NCBI RefSeq assembly: GCF_900112225.1 | Contig: NZ_FOLD01000028.1 | Span: 1 to 64,000 of the forward strand | Length of the DNA stretch: 64,000 bases | Direction of reading: 5' to 3' | Source of the DNA: Massilia yuzhufengensis | GTDB taxonomy: Bacteria > Pseudomonadota > Gammaproteobacteria > Burkholderiales > Burkholderiaceae_D | In this document: piece by piece, positions 34,142 through 45,494 of the stretch | How positions within the stretch are numbered: position 1 is the stretch's first letter | Layout: the number at the start of each line of letters is the position of its first letter | Program-made: the position numbers and the translations under genes | Notes under the pieces: model-generated | Databases searched by the model: none | What the model was told of the DNA's origin: nothing | Seen by the model: only the letters and a program-made list of their open reading frames with translations

Positions 34142-34145
<4 letters not shown>
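33744..34145 (-). CDS. Single-domain response regulator (REC)
   Basis: A 133-residue CheY-like receiver. It has the acidic pair in LIVEDNE, phospho-acceptor Asp in LVLADCQMPEMDG, a Thr/Ser switch in AMSAG and Lys in VPKPAQ. No output domain. The ATGA overlap with the kinase upstream shows translational coupling, and it is the natural first acceptor of that kinase. Confidence 0.9.
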
Positions 34146-35845
<1,700 letters not shown>

Positions 35846-35853
35846 GGGTTGGC

Positions 35854-36450
35854 TCAGGCCTGCGCGCGCTGCTTGTGCATGCAGCAGGCGGTCACGAACC
35901 CGCGCAGCTGCTCCAGGGGCAGCGGCTTCTGGAAGAACGCGACACCCGGCGGGATGCCGCCGCGGGAGTCGAGTTCTTCGCGCTCCAGCCCGGTGACGAT
36001 CGCGATATGGACATGGCGCAGCGCAGGGCGCGCCAGCACGGTTTCCATGATCTCGTAGCCGTCGATGCCGCGCATGCTGATGTCGAGCAGCAGGATATCC
36101 GGTGCATTCACGCCGATCTCGATCAGGCCATCGTAGCCGCTGCGGCAGATGGTCAGGTCGAGCGGCAGTTCCCATTGCGCGATCCGGGCCGCGTAGACAG
36201 CGCGCAGCATGGGGTCGTCCTCCACGACGATCAGGCGCGAGCGGGCGGCGCGCTGGGCGCCAGCCGGCTCCAGGCCGCCCTTGTAGGCAAGCAGCGCTTC
36301 CCGCGGGATCCGGCGATGCCCACCCTGGGTGCGCCATGCGCTGAGGACGCCGCTTTCCACCAGCTTCTGGACCGACGACACCGACACGCCCAGGTAGGAC
36401 GCAGCCTCCTGGGTGGTCATGACGTCGACGGGTTCTTTGAGAGTCGGCAT
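35854..36450 (-). CDS. Excisionase-type HTH fused to receiver domain
   Basis: A 198-residue protein with unusual order. An N-terminal MerR/excisionase-like helix-turn-helix (MTTQEAASYLGVSVSSVQKLVESG, then RTQGGHRRIPREAL) occupies about 11-60. A receiver domain follows from about 72, with an acidic pair in VVEDDPM, phospho-acceptor in ILLLDISMRG and Lys in FQKPLPLEQ. Most DNA-binding response regulators have the reverse order. ATG 36450 is chosen because it directly precedes the HTH. It is the first gene of the phosphorelay operon and may regulate the divergent promoter region. Confidence 0.85.
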   Translation of the reverse strand: MPTLKEPVDVMTTQEAASYLGVSVSSVQKLVESGVLSAWRTQGGHRRIPREALLAYKGGLEPAGAQRAARSRLIVVEDDPMLRAVYAARIAQWELPLDLTICRSGYDGLIEIGVNAPDILLLDISMRGIDGYEIMETVLARPALRHVHIAIVTGLEREELDSRGGIPPGVAFFQKPLPLEQLRGFVTACCMHKQRAQA

Positions 36451-36664
36451 ATTCAGAAAGTTTCCGTAAGTAAAATAAATTTGGCAAAATTGATTAATTC
36501 GTGCAAGAATCGTGAAAATCATGTGAAAAACGATTTTTGGCGATCATAGCCCCGTTTCGGTGTTTGCAACATGATTTTTCACTGCCGTTACAAAAAAAAC
36601 GTCGGCGTGACTGATCCTCTCCGACATCGGGTCGGCAGCCGCTACGCACCTGGAGAACGACCTT
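36451..36664. promoter_or_regulatory. AT-rich divergent promoter region with GTGAAAA repeats
   Basis: This 214-base gap separates the HTH-REC operon (leftward) from the HD-GYP gene (rightward). It is AT-rich. It carries direct GTGAAAA repeats at 36512-36518 and 36523-36529 and an inverted copy TTTTTCAC at 36575-36582; GTGAAAATCAT and ATGATTTTTCAC form a near-perfect inverted pair. These could be binding sites for a regulator such as the adjacent HTH-REC protein. No sure -35/-10 could be set. Confidence 0.5.
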
Positions 36665-37885
36665 ATGTTGAAGAAAATCGATGCTTCCGAGCTCAAGATC
36701 GGCATGTTCGTCCATGACCTGGACTGCGGCTGGGCCGATCACCCCTTCCTGCGCAACCGCTTCGCCCTGACGGCCGAAACCGAGATCAGCCGGATTCGCG
36801 ACGCCGGTATCCGTGGGGTGGTGATCGATTGCGGCAAAGGACTGGACGCAAGCAATTCGCCGACGCTGCACGAAGCCGCGGCGGCCACGGAGGCCGAGCT
36901 GGCGACGCTGGCCGCCAGGCCGGCCAGCCCGATGCGCGTGACCATGTCGGAAGAGATCGGCAAAGCAGCCGCGATCCGGCGCCAGGCGGCGGACGTGGTG
37001 CGATCGGTGATGGCCGATGCGCGGCTGGGCAAGGCGGTGGAACTGGACAATGTCAGTCCTGTCGTCGAAAACATCACGGCATCGATCCTGCGCAATCCTG
37101 GCGCCTTGATGGGCCTGCTACGCATCAAGACCAAGGACGACTACACCTTCCTGCATTCGGTCAGCGTATGCACGCTGCTGGTGGCGTTCTGCCGTTCGCG
37201 CGGCCTGCCAGCCGACAGCACCTACGAAGCCGGCATGGGCGGGCTGCTGCATGACACCGGCAAAGCCTTCGTCCCCGACGCCATCCTCAACAAGCAGGGG
37301 CGCCTGACCGAGGACGAATTCGCCGTCATGCGGCGCCATCCCCGCGATGGCTACGAGGTGCTGGTGAAGACGCCGCAGATCGGCGCCATCCCGCTCGACA
37401 TCACCCTGCATCACCACGAACGGCACGACGGCAGCGGCTATCCCGATCGCCTGGCCGGGGATGGCATCGGCGAGTTCGCGCAAATGGCCTCGATCGTGGA
37501 CGTCTACGATGCGATCACGTCGGACCGCTGCTATCACAAGGGCATGTCGGCGGCCGAGGCGCTGCGCAAGATTTTTGAGTGGAGCAAGTTCCACTTCAAT
37601 CCCACCCTGACCCAGGAATTCATTCGCTGCATCGGGATCTACCCGGTGGGCACCCTGGTATTGCTCGAATCGGGACGCCTCGGGGTCGTCTCCGAACAGC
37701 ACGACTCCAGCCTGCTCACCCCCAAGGTCAACGTATTCTTCAGCACCAGGAGCAAGCTCTACATCCGCCCCGAGATCGTCGACCTGGCAAGGCCGCTCGG
37801 CTTCGGGGGCGGTGACCGGATCGTCAGCCACGAGTCGACCGAGACCTGGAACGTCGACCCGCTCAAGTTCATCGCCATCTCCTAG
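36665..37885 (+). CDS. HD-GYP domain c-di-GMP phosphodiesterase with DUF3391
   Basis: A 406-residue protein. The N-terminal DUF3391-like segment (LKIGMFVHDLDCGW) is typical of stand-alone HD-GYP proteins. The HD-GYP domain (about 160-360) has the metal His-Asp in LLHDTGKAF near 195 and the complete HHERHDGSGYP signature near 249-259. It is expected to open c-di-GMP to GMP or pGpG. It is divergent from the phosphorelay operon and lies in the same island as an EAL protein. It is followed by 229 bases without a gene before the second chemoreceptor. Confidence 0.93.
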   Translation: MLKKIDASELKIGMFVHDLDCGWADHPFLRNRFALTAETEISRIRDAGIRGVVIDCGKGLDASNSPTLHEAAAATEAELATLAARPASPMRVTMSEEIGKAAAIRRQAADVVRSVMADARLGKAVELDNVSPVVENITASILRNPGALMGLLRIKTKDDYTFLHSVSVCTLLVAFCRSRGLPADSTYEAGMGGLLHDTGKAFVPDAILNKQGRLTEDEFAVMRRHPRDGYEVLVKTPQIGAIPLDITLHHHERHDGSGYPDRLAGDGIGEFAQMASIVDVYDAITSDRCYHKGMSAAEALRKIFEWSKFHFNPTLTQEFIRCIGIYPVGTLVLLESGRLGVVSEQHDSSLLTPKVNVFFSTRSKLYIRPEIVDLARPLGFGGGDRIVSHESTETWNVDPLKFIAIS

Positions 37886-38114
37886 CGAAGGGACTTGCAA
37901 ACACTTGGAAGGTGATCATCTTCGATATCGAATCACTACTACTTCGTTGTTTTTTAAAGAAAATTTAACGCTGAACGACCAGTAAACGGCAGCTTCGCAG
38001 GGTTTTGCTGGAGTTGTCCTGGATCAATATCTAGAATCGTTAGCACGCGTTCCAACTCCTTATTGGCCTGCATGTCCCGGCCTGGTTTCAATCTTTACTC
38101 AGGGTGGTCCTACC

Positions 38115-39731
38115 ATGATTTTCACTAACTTCCGCATCGGTGCCCGCCTCGGCATCGCATTTGCCGCGATCCTGATCCTGCTGTCCGCCATGCTGGGCAC
38201 GGCCCTGTGGCAGCTCAGCCGCATCTCCGACGGGAAAGAAATTATGTCCACGGCCAGCGTCAAGTCGACGATCGCCAGGCAGTGGCTGGAAGGGATTGCA
38301 ACGAACGGCATCAGGACGCTGTCCAAGCTCAAGAGCACGGACCAGGAAGACGAACAGCAGATCGGCGCCGAGATGAAGGCGGTCAGCGCGAACCTGTCCG
38401 TGCTCCAGAAACAGCTCGAAACGCTGGTGGACAGCGAACAAGGCAAGCAGCTGCTCAAGACCGTGGGCGAGCGCCGCAAGCAGTACACCACGATGCGCGA
38501 CGCGGCCTTCAAGCGCAAGGCGGCGATCGGCACTTTCGATGCCGACCTGAAGGCCAGCACCAGCACCAGCCTGGTTCCGGCGATGAAGGCCTACGTTGCA
38601 TCGGTTGAAGCCGTGGTTGCCTACCAGGATCAGCTGTTCACCGATGCGAGCGCGCGCATCGATGCACGGTCGCGCGACGCCCGCAACCTCCTGATCGCCA
38701 TGGGGGCCCTGGCGATCGGCTGTGGCGCCGTACTCGGCGTCCTGCTCACCCGCAGCATCACGCGCCCCCTGTCGCACGCCATCAGCCTGGCCAAGCAGGT
38801 CGCTTCGGGCGACCTGACCGCCGATATCCAGGCCAGTTCGCGCGACGAAGTCGGCGAGCTGCTGACCGCCTTGCGCGCCATGAACGGCAGCCTGCTCAAG
38901 ACCGTTACCGAGGTGCGCAGCGGCACCGACGCCATCGTCACCGCTTCGCAGCAGATCGCATCGGGCAACCTCGACCTGTCGGCCCGTACCGAGCAGCAGG
39001 CCGGTTCGCTCGAAGAAACCGCGTCGACCATGGAAGAACTGACCAGTACGGTCCGCCAGAACGCCGACAGCGCGCGCCAGGCCAATACGCTGGCCTTGAG
39101 CGCCTCGGAAATCGCGGTACGCGGCGGCGAGGTGGTGGCGCAGGTGGTGTCCACGATGGCATCGATCAATGCGTCGTCGAAGCAGATCGGCGACATCATC
39201 GGCGTGATCGACAGCATCGCCTTCCAGACCAACATCCTGGCGCTCAATGCCGCCGTCGAAGCGGCCCGTGCGGGCGAGCAGGGCCGCGGCTTCGCCGTGG
39301 TCGCCTCCGAAGTGCGCAACCTGGCCCAGCGCTCGGCTGGCGCCGCCAAGGAAATCCGCACCCTGATCACCGATTCGGTCTCGAAGGTCGACGCCGGCGG
39401 ACGCCTTGTCGACGAAGCCGGTTCGACCATGCAGGAAATCGTGCAGGGCATCACCCGGGTGACCGACATCATGTCCGGGATCGCCTCGGCCAGCGCCGAG
39501 CAGACCGCCGGCATCGAACAGGTCAACGCCGCCATCACCCAGATGGACAGCGTCACGCAACAGAACGCCGCCCTGGTGGAAGAAGCGGCCGCCGCTGCCG
39601 AATCCCTTCAGGACCAGGCGGCCACGCTGGCGCAGCTGGTCAGCACCTTCACCATCGATTCCGCGGCAGGGACCGGGCAGCGCCGCGCAGTCGCTGGCGC
39701 CGGCAGGCAGGCCCGCCTGCTTGCTGCCTGA
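38115..39731 (+). CDS. Methyl-accepting chemotaxis protein (copy 2)
   Basis: A 538-residue class I chemoreceptor with the same plan as the gene at 27883. TM1 lies at about 11-31, a helical periplasmic domain at about 32-190, TM2 at about 195-215, then HAMP and a signalling domain with tip [23 protein letters not shown]. The DNA of the signalling part is nearly identical to the other copy over roughly 700 bases or more, in inverted orientation, while the sensor domains share only the general pattern. It ends nine bases before the convergent antiporter stop. Confidence 0.95.
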   Translation: MIFTNFRIGARLGIAFAAILILLSAMLGTALWQLSRISDGKEIMSTASVKSTIARQWLEGIATNGIRTLSKLKSTDQEDEQQIGAEMKAVSANLSVLQKQLETLVDSEQGKQLLKTVGERRKQYTTMRDAAFKRKAAIGTFDADLKASTSTSLVPAMKAYVASVEAVVAYQDQLFTDASARIDARSRDARNLLIAMGALAIGCGAVLGVLLTRSITRPLSHAISLAKQVASGDLTADIQASSRDEVGELLTALRAMNGSLLKTVTEVRSGTDAIVTASQQIASGNLDLSARTEQQAGSLEETASTMEELTSTVRQNADSARQANTLALSASEIAVRGGEVVAQVVSTMASINASSKQIGDIIGVIDSIAFQTNILALNAAVEAARAGEQGRGFAVVASEVRNLAQRSAGAAKEIRTLITDSVSKVDAGGRLVDEAGSTMQEIVQGITRVTDIMSGIASASAEQTAGIEQVNAAITQMDSVTQQNAALVEEAAAAAESLQDQAATLAQLVSTFTIDSAAGTGQRRAVAGAGRQARLLAA

Positions 39732-39740
39732 TATCCTTGC

Positions 39741-41507
39741 CTAGGCGCGCGGGCCCGGCGGCTCGGGTTCCAGCAGCCTGGCGCTGAACAGCTCGCGCTC
39801 GTGGTCGACGATGCCGTCCACCAGGCGCTCATCCAGCCCCATCGCCTCCAGCACGAAGGCCGACAGCTGCAGGCTCGCTTCCAGCGTTTCCGGCACCACC
39901 ACGCTGGCCCCGGCCAGGCGCAGGGCGCGGGCGTGCTTCTCGTCGCGCGAGCGCACGAACAGGCGCGCATGCGGGAACTCGCGGCGGATGCCGCGCACGG
40001 CGTGCATGGCCGACGCCGGATGGTCCATCGTCAGCACGATCGCCGGCGCCTCGCCGGCGTGCACGCGGCGCAGCAGCTCCGGACGCGACGCGTTGCCGAA
40101 GTAGACCGGCTTGCCTTCGGCATGCAGGCGGGACACCAGCTTGGCGTCGCATTCGAAGGCGACGAAGGGGATGTTCTGTTCGCCCAGCAGCTTGGCCAGC
40201 TGCTGCCCCACGCGCCCGAAGCCGGCGATGATGACGCGACCGCGCGCCGACGCCAGCTCATGCTCGCTGCCGTCGGCCAGCGCGGCGTGCCGGGCGCTGT
40301 CGTGGCGCTCGCCGATGGCGCGGCCCAGGCGCGCCAGCAGCGGCGTGATGAACAGCGACAGGCCGACCACCAGCATGACCTGGGCGCCGAGCGCCGGGTC
40401 GAGCACCCTGGCCGACATGGCGTAGCCGATCGCCACGAACGCGAACTCGCCGCCCTGGCCCAGCAGCAGGCCGCCTTCGAGCGCCCGGCCCCAGGGCAGC
40501 TTGCCGGCGCGCAGCAGCAGCGTCACCACCAGCGCCTTGACCAGCACCAGAGCGCCCACGCAGGCGGCCAGCACGAGCGGCGCTTGCAGCACCTGGCGGG
40601 TGTCGATGCTCATCCCGACGGTCATGAAGAACAGGCCCATGAGCAGGCCCTTGAAGGGTTCGATCATCAGTTCGACTTCGTGCCGGAACTCGGTCTCGGC
40701 CAGCAGCAGGCCGGCGATCATCGCGCCCAGCGCCATCGACAGGCCGGCCGCCGCGGACAGGCCGGCGATGCCGAAGGTGCTCAGCAGGATCAGCGCCATG
40801 AACACGTCCGGCTGGCGATGCGCCGCAAAGGAGCGGAACAGCTTGTGCACCACGCGCCCGCCCACCAGGTAGATCAGGGCGATGGCCACGGCCGCCTTGG
40901 CCACCGTCGCCAGGGCCAGCATCGCCACGCCGTCGCCGCCGCCCTTGCCGAGCGCGCCGATCAGCAGCAGGATCGGCACCACGGCCAGGTCTTGCAGCAT
41001 CAGGATGGCAAACGTGGCCTGGCCCAGCGGGCTGCCGGTGGCCTGCTGCTGTGCCAGCAGCTGCATCACGACGGCGGTGGACGAGAGCGAGAGCACCAGG
41101 CCGAGGATAATGGCGGTCTGGGTGTCGAGGCTGGAGGCGAGCAGCAGCGCGGTGCAGACCAGGATCGCACTGAGGATGACCTGCGCGGTGCCGGCGCCGA
41201 ACACCCAGCGCCGCATCGCCCACAGGCGCGCGGCCGACAGTTCGAGGCCGATCATGAACATCAGGAACAGCACCCCGATCTCGGCCAGCATCGAGATGCC
41301 CTGGTCGCGCGGGAAGGTGAGGAAGGCCAGCCACGGAATGTCGCCGGCCAGCAAACCGAGGCCGAACGGCCCGACCAGCGTGCCGACGGCCAGGAAACCG
41401 ACCACCTGGTTGATGCGCAGGCGCTGCAGGGTGGGGATCAGGATGCCGGAGAGGATCAGGAAGAGCAGGATCTCGCGGAGGAAGGGGAAGGCGTGTTGCT
41501 CTTGCAC
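39741..41507 (-). CDS. CPA2 cation:proton antiporter with RCK domain (KefB/KefC-like)
   Basis: A 588-residue inner-membrane protein. About twelve to thirteen hydrophobic helices (residues 8-385) form the Na+/H+-exchanger-type core. A cytoplasmic RCK/TrkA-N domain from about 418 has the nucleotide loop IIAGFGRVGQQL. It probably moves K+ or Na+ against H+ with NAD(H)-linked gating; glutathione-gated KefB/C is the nearest pattern. GTG 41507 is preferred because the hydrophobic part begins soon after it; a TTG at 41540 would add eleven residues. Confidence 0.88.
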   Translation of the reverse strand: MQEQHAFPFLREILLFLILSGILIPTLQRLRINQVVGFLAVGTLVGPFGLGLLAGDIPWLAFLTFPRDQGISMLAEIGVLFLMFMIGLELSAARLWAMRRWVFGAGTAQVILSAILVCTALLLASSLDTQTAIILGLVLSLSSTAVVMQLLAQQQATGSPLGQATFAILMLQDLAVVPILLLIGALGKGGGDGVAMLALATVAKAAVAIALIYLVGGRVVHKLFRSFAAHRQPDVFMALILLSTFGIAGLSAAAGLSMALGAMIAGLLLAETEFRHEVELMIEPFKGLLMGLFFMTVGMSIDTRQVLQAPLVLAACVGALVLVKALVVTLLLRAGKLPWGRALEGGLLLGQGGEFAFVAIGYAMSARVLDPALGAQVMLVVGLSLFITPLLARLGRAIGERHDSARHAALADGSEHELASARGRVIIAGFGRVGQQLAKLLGEQNIPFVAFECDAKLVSRLHAEGKPVYFGNASRPELLRRVHAGEAPAIVLTMDHPASAMHAVRGIRREFPHARLFVRSRDEKHARALRLAGASVVVPETLEASLQLSAFVLEAMGLDERLVDGIVDHERELFSARLLEPEPPGPRA

Positions 41508-41597
41508 GGTGGGGCGCCTGAAGGGTGGATGTTCGGGCAATTGTAGCGTGGTGTTTGGGAGCCGGGCGGTTGCGTCGGTGGCTGCGGAACGAAATTA

Positions 41598-41696
41598 GGT
41601 ACCGGCCTTCGCCGGTACGACGGTTCTACGGATGGGGGTCGAAACATACGATCCGGCCCGCTCCCTCAGCACGTCGTACCGGCGAAGGCCGGTACC
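41598..41696. repeat. Dispersed repeat family B, paired hairpins
   Basis: A perfect 25-bp inverted repeat: the arm beginning GGTACCGGCCTTCGCC at 41598-41622 is matched by CGTCGTACCGGCGAAGG at 41672-41696. The spacer is 49 bases. Each arm is itself a small hairpin around CCGGCCTTCGCCGG. Related copies are at 51256, 55544, 57575 and 63645. The layout is that of REP doublets (BIMEs). Confidence 0.8.
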
Positions 41697-41714
41697 CAAG
41701 TTGAAGTTATACGG

Positions 41715-44033
41715 TCAGCACTTCCCCACCTGCACCGCCTCCACCGGCGTCTCCTCCTGCTGCCGGTGCCCGCTGGCCAGCGGCTGGCGGCTTTCGGCGG
41801 TTTGTTGCAGTTCCTCGATCTCCGGATCATCCACGTTGCGCAGTTCGAGGTAGCGGTCCAGGGCCTGGTCCAGGCGCGGCAGCAGGATGCCGCGCTCGCT
41901 GGTCAAGGCGCAGTAGGCCGGGCGCGCGGCCGGGAAGGACAGGGCGCGCGCCTCCAGCCGGCTGGCGTCCACGCCGGCCCGCTCGGCCGCTTTCAGCGCC
42001 AGTTCGGCCCAGGTCAGCTCACCGCCGTTGGACAGGTGCCAGATCCCGGCCTCGCGGTCGATCGCCAGGTCCAGGCAGGCGTGCACCAGGTCCGGCACGT
42101 AGGTCGCGGTGATGGTCAGGTCGTTCGCCGCAACAAAAGGCTCGCCCCGTTCGAGGGCCTTCAAGGCCTGGGTGACGAAGTTGTACTGGTCCCAGGGCCC
42201 GAAGAAGGCGCTGGTGCGCACCACCAGGGCGTCCGGGTGCTCGTCCAGTACCGCCACCTCGGCCTCGGCCTTGCTGCGGCCATACACATTGAGCGGGGCC
42301 ACCGGGTCCGATTCCACGTACGGGCGGTCCTGGCGGCCGTCGAACACCAGGTCGCTCGAGAAGGTGGTCAGGTGCACGCCGTGGCGGGCGCAGGCCGCTG
42401 CCAGGATGGCCGGGCCGGCGGTGTTCTCGCGCAGACAGCGCTGCACGTCGTGCTCGGCCTCGTCCACCCGCACATAGCCGCAGGTGTTGATGACGGCCCA
42501 GGGCTGGTGGACGGCCAGCGCGCGTTCGACCGAGGCGGCATCGGCGATGTCCATGTCCTGGCGCGAGAGCAGGCGGAAGGCGAGGTTGCGCTTGCGGCAG
42601 ACGCGGGCGAAGGCGCGGCCCAGGGTGCCGGTGGCGCCCAGGATCAGGATGGGCGCGGCGCCGGTGCCCACCAGGCGGTGGCCGTCGGCCGAGATCGAGG
42701 TGAGCGCGGCCGGCGTGGCCACCGGCGGATGGCACAGGAAACGGCCCGGGCGGCGCCACCAGCCCTGGCCGCGCAGCACCGGGTGCGACAGCGGCGCGCC
42801 GGAGGACAGCTCTGTCATCATCTTCGCCAGCGCGGTGGGGCGCGGCAGCGGGGAGCGCACGTCGAACGGGCCCGGTTCGTAATAGCCCTTGTTCTGCGTG
42901 ACCAGGCTGTTCCAGTCGAAGGAGCCGAGCAGCGACCAGACCGTCACGGCGCGTACGTCGACGCCGTTCTGCTGCGACTGCTGGGCCGCTTCCCACACTT
43001 CGAGCAGCCAGCGCAGCTGGTCTTCGCGGTTGGCGTCGATGTGGGCTTCGGTGATGGCCAGCGGGATGCCGTAGCGGTCCCAGATTTCCGAGAGCAAGGG
43101 GGCGATGCCCGGCGTCGGCGTGGCCAGCACGCGCGAAGCCTCGATGTCGGCGCAGGGAATGCCGTCGGCCACGCCGCGGTGGTGGGCGGGGAAGCGATCC
43201 GGGCGGTGGTCGAGCCAGCGCTCGGAGGTGACGTAGTAATTGACGCCGATGATGTCGGGTGGGCAAGGGTTCTCGCGGAACCACAGGAATTGCGCGGCGT
43301 CGATCCCGGTTTTCATCAGGTACTTCCACAGCTTGTGCTCGGGCCCGACCATGCCGCACAACAGGTCCCAGGCCAGCCAGCGGCGCTCGTTGTAGAACTC
43401 GGCGACGTGGCCGAGTTCCGGGGTGCTGTAGGTCTTGCCGAGGTCGTCGGTCTGGACCAGCTTGGCGTGTGGATTGACGGCGCGGATCGCGCGCATGGCC
43501 AGCACGGTGGCGCGGCATTGCACCAGCAGGGCTTCGATGAAGGTGCGGTCGTCGCGGCCGTGCGGGTACCAGACGCCGTACAGGCCGGCGAAGCGGGCGG
43601 TGGTGCAGGGCTCGTTGACCGGGGTGTAGTGCTCGATCCACGGGTAGCGCGCCGCCACCGCGCCGGCGTACTCTGCCAGCTGTTCGGCGAACAGCGGATC
43701 GACCAGGCTGGTGTGGCGCGGGCCGCTACCGTGGTGCACCAGGCCGGCGATCGGGGTGACGCCCTCGTCGCGCAGCGCGTTCAGGCGCTCGTCGGCCCAG
43801 CTCCAGTCGGCGCTGGCCAGGCCATCGGGTGCGGTCCGTTCCCACAGCACGGGGTAGCGGATGGCGCGGATGCCGGTGGCGGCGAAGCGCCGGATGTCGC
43901 AGGCGCGTCCCGCGTGCCCGTTGCGATCGAGCTGGCTGAAGTAGTCGTCGCGCACGCGATTGACCGTGCATTCGAGGCCGCCCCAGAGTTCGAGGGGACG
44001 GGCGTGGCTGTTCGTGCTCTTTTTTGGATTCAT
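41715..44033 (-). CDS. GH1-like glycosidase fused to RmlD-like NAD(P)-dependent reductase
   Basis: A 772-residue two-domain protein. Residues about 10-400 resemble a family 1 glycoside hydrolase: an acid/base Glu in TPVNEP near 138 and a nucleophile-type Glu in LAITEAH near 330 are both present. Residues about 455-740 form an RmlD-like SDR (dTDP-4-dehydrorhamnose reductase group), with ILILGATGTLGRAF, FSSDLVFDG and the catalytic YGRSK. The C-terminus is Gln/Glu-rich. Which sugar is handled is unknown; the fusion suggests sequential action on one sugar or sugar nucleotide. ATG 44033 follows GGTGA; a GTG nine bases upstream is an alternative. No other rhamnose gene is nearby. Confidence 0.85.
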   Translation of the reverse strand: MNPKKSTNSHARPLELWGGLECTVNRVRDDYFSQLDRNGHAGRACDIRRFAATGIRAIRYPVLWERTAPDGLASADWSWADERLNALRDEGVTPIAGLVHHGSGPRHTSLVDPLFAEQLAEYAGAVAARYPWIEHYTPVNEPCTTARFAGLYGVWYPHGRDDRTFIEALLVQCRATVLAMRAIRAVNPHAKLVQTDDLGKTYSTPELGHVAEFYNERRWLAWDLLCGMVGPEHKLWKYLMKTGIDAAQFLWFRENPCPPDIIGVNYYVTSERWLDHRPDRFPAHHRGVADGIPCADIEASRVLATPTPGIAPLLSEIWDRYGIPLAITEAHIDANREDQLRWLLEVWEAAQQSQQNGVDVRAVTVWSLLGSFDWNSLVTQNKGYYEPGPFDVRSPLPRPTALAKMMTELSSGAPLSHPVLRGQGWWRRPGRFLCHPPVATPAALTSISADGHRLVGTGAAPILILGATGTLGRAFARVCRKRNLAFRLLSRQDMDIADAASVERALAVHQPWAVINTCGYVRVDEAEHDVQRCLRENTAGPAILAAACARHGVHLTTFSSDLVFDGRQDRPYVESDPVAPLNVYGRSKAEAEVAVLDEHPDALVVRTSAFFGPWDQYNFVTQALKALERGEPFVAANDLTITATYVPDLVHACLDLAIDREAGIWHLSNGGELTWAELALKAAERAGVDASRLEARALSFPAARPAYCALTSERGILLPRLDQALDRYLELRNVDDPEIEELQQTAESRQPLASGHRQQEETPVEAVQVGKC

Positions 44034-44147
44034 CAATTTCACCAGTTTATTAGTTTTTTTACAACAAAATCAAGGCAAGCCGGCGTCCCGTGTGAAGAAA
44101 GTGCCGAGGGGGAGCCGCGCCTGCCGGTGCATCCGGCCTGGTATCGG

Positions 44148-44176
44148 TTGACAGCGCGGCGTCAACCTGCAACCAT
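44148..44176 (+). promoter_or_regulatory. Candidate promoter for the trpS leader
   Basis: A perfect -35 TTGACA (44148-44153) and, after 17 bases, AACCAT (44171-44176), a weak -10. If used, transcription would begin near 44183. The second ATG of the leader frame (44184) would then be almost at the 5' end of the RNA. The -10 is poor, so this is tentative. Confidence 0.4.
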
Positions 44177-44234
44177 GCCGTCCATGAATTTTTCGAAAAC
44201 ACATCGCATTCTCCCTACCTGGTGGCGCCGCTGA
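44175..44234 (+). CDS. Candidate Trp-Trp leader peptide upstream of trpS
   Basis: A 19-codon frame, MPSMNFSKTHRILPTWWRR, with tandem Trp codons (44220-44225) three codons before the stop. It could also start at the internal ATG 44184 (16 codons). It lies 110 bases before trpS on the same strand and is followed by an intrinsic-terminator structure, the usual arrangement of ribosome-mediated attenuation. Neither ATG has a clear ribosome-binding site, which is the main weakness. Confidence 0.55.
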   Translation: MPSMNFSKTHRILPTWWRR

Positions 44235-44271
44235 CAGCGCGCGGCCACGGGAAATGATGTGTATTTCAAAC

Positions 44272-44305
44272 AACGCCGCCTCGATCCGGGTGGCGTTTTG
44301 TTTTG
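44272..44305 (+). terminator. Candidate attenuator before trpS
   Basis: AACGCCGCC (44272-44280) pairs with GGTGGCGTT (44289-44297), including one G-U pair, with an 8-base loop and then TTGTTTTG. GCGGC at 44241-44245 can pair either with GCCGC at 44227-44231, right after the Trp codons, or with GCCGC at 44275-44279 inside the terminator stem. These are mutually exclusive 5-bp helices, as attenuation needs. The terminator lies between the leader stop and the trpS start. Confidence 0.55.
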
Positions 44306-44344
44306 TCAAGCGCAGGAGGGTCGGGGCCTAGACAAGGAAACTTG

Positions 44345-45367
44345 ATGAGCTCGCAAAACCCCTCCGCTTCCACGCCAATCATCCTCACCGGCGACCGTCC
44401 CACCGGCCCGCTGCATCTGGGTCACTTCGTGGGCAGCCTGCGCAACCGTGTCGCTTACCAGGACACCTACCGCCAGTTCGTCATGCTCGCCGACGCCCAG
44501 GCGCTGACCGACAACATGGATGACATCGGTAAGGTACACCGGAACGTGGTCGAAGTGGCGCTCGATTACCTCGCCGTGGGCATCGATCCGGCCCGCACGA
44601 CCATCCTGATCCAGTCCCAGATTCCGGAACTGACCGAGCTCACCTTCTACTACCTGAACCTGGTGACCGTGGCCCGCCTCGAGCGCAACCCGACCGTCAA
44701 GCAGGAGATCATCCTGCGCGGTTTCGAGCGCGACATCCCGGCCGGCTTCCTGACCTATCCGGCCAGCCAGGCCGCCGACATCACCGCCTTCAAGGCCACC
44801 GTGGTGCCGGTCGGCGACGACCAGATCCCGATGATCGAGCAGTGCAACGAGATCGTGCGCAAGTTCAATCGCAACGTTGGCCAGGAGATCCTGGTCGAGT
44901 GCAAGGCGATCGTGCCGGAAGTGGGCCGCCTGCCGGGCATCGACGGCCGCGCCAAGATGAGCAAGTCGCTGGGCAATACCATCAACCTGGGCGCCAGCGC
45001 CGACGAGATCCGCGCCGCGGTCAAGCAGGTCTACACCGACCCGCTGCACCTGAAGGTGGCCGATCCTGGCCACCTGGAAGGCAACGTGGCCTTCATCTAC
45101 CTCGACGCCTTCGACACCGACAAGGCAGGCCTGGCCGAGATGAAAGCGCACTACACGCGCGGCGGGCTGGGCGACAGCGTGGTGAAGAAGCGCCTGGAAG
45201 GCATCCTGCAGGAACTGCTCGAGCCAATCCGCGCCCGCCGCGAAGAGTTCGCCAAGGACCGCGGCCAGGTGCTGCAGATCCTGAAGGAAGGCACGATGCG
45301 CGCACGCGAAGTGGCGGCCGCCACGACGGACGAAGTGCGCAAGGCGCTGGGCCTGTCCTACTTCTGA
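44345..45367 (+). CDS. trpS: Tryptophanyl-tRNA synthetase
   Basis: A 340-residue class I synthetase that charges tRNA-Trp. The HIGH-type motif is in [17 protein letters not shown] (residues about 15-31) and the KMSKS loop in [11 protein letters not shown] near 200. The length fits the compact bacterial enzyme. AAGGAA lies about five bases before ATG 44345. Upstream are a candidate Trp-Trp leader peptide and terminator, suggesting attenuation by tryptophan supply. Confidence 0.96.
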   Translation: MSSQNPSASTPIILTGDRPTGPLHLGHFVGSLRNRVAYQDTYRQFVMLADAQALTDNMDDIGKVHRNVVEVALDYLAVGIDPARTTILIQSQIPELTELTFYYLNLVTVARLERNPTVKQEIILRGFERDIPAGFLTYPASQAADITAFKATVVPVGDDQIPMIEQCNEIVRKFNRNVGQEILVECKAIVPEVGRLPGIDGRAKMSKSLGNTINLGASADEIRAAVKQVYTDPLHLKVADPGHLEGNVAFIYLDAFDTDKAGLAEMKAHYTRGGLGDSVVKKRLEGILQELLEPIRARREEFAKDRGQVLQILKEGTMRAREVAAATTDEVRKALGLSYF

Positions 45368-45494
45368 CCGGCCATCCGACGGTACCGTGGCCTGCGCCAC
45401 CCGGTATCGTCACCTGCGTCCCTTGCGATCCGCGCTGGATCGCAGGCACCTCCCGTGGCACAGTGCACGCTTCGTCGTCACTGGAGGATCCCCC

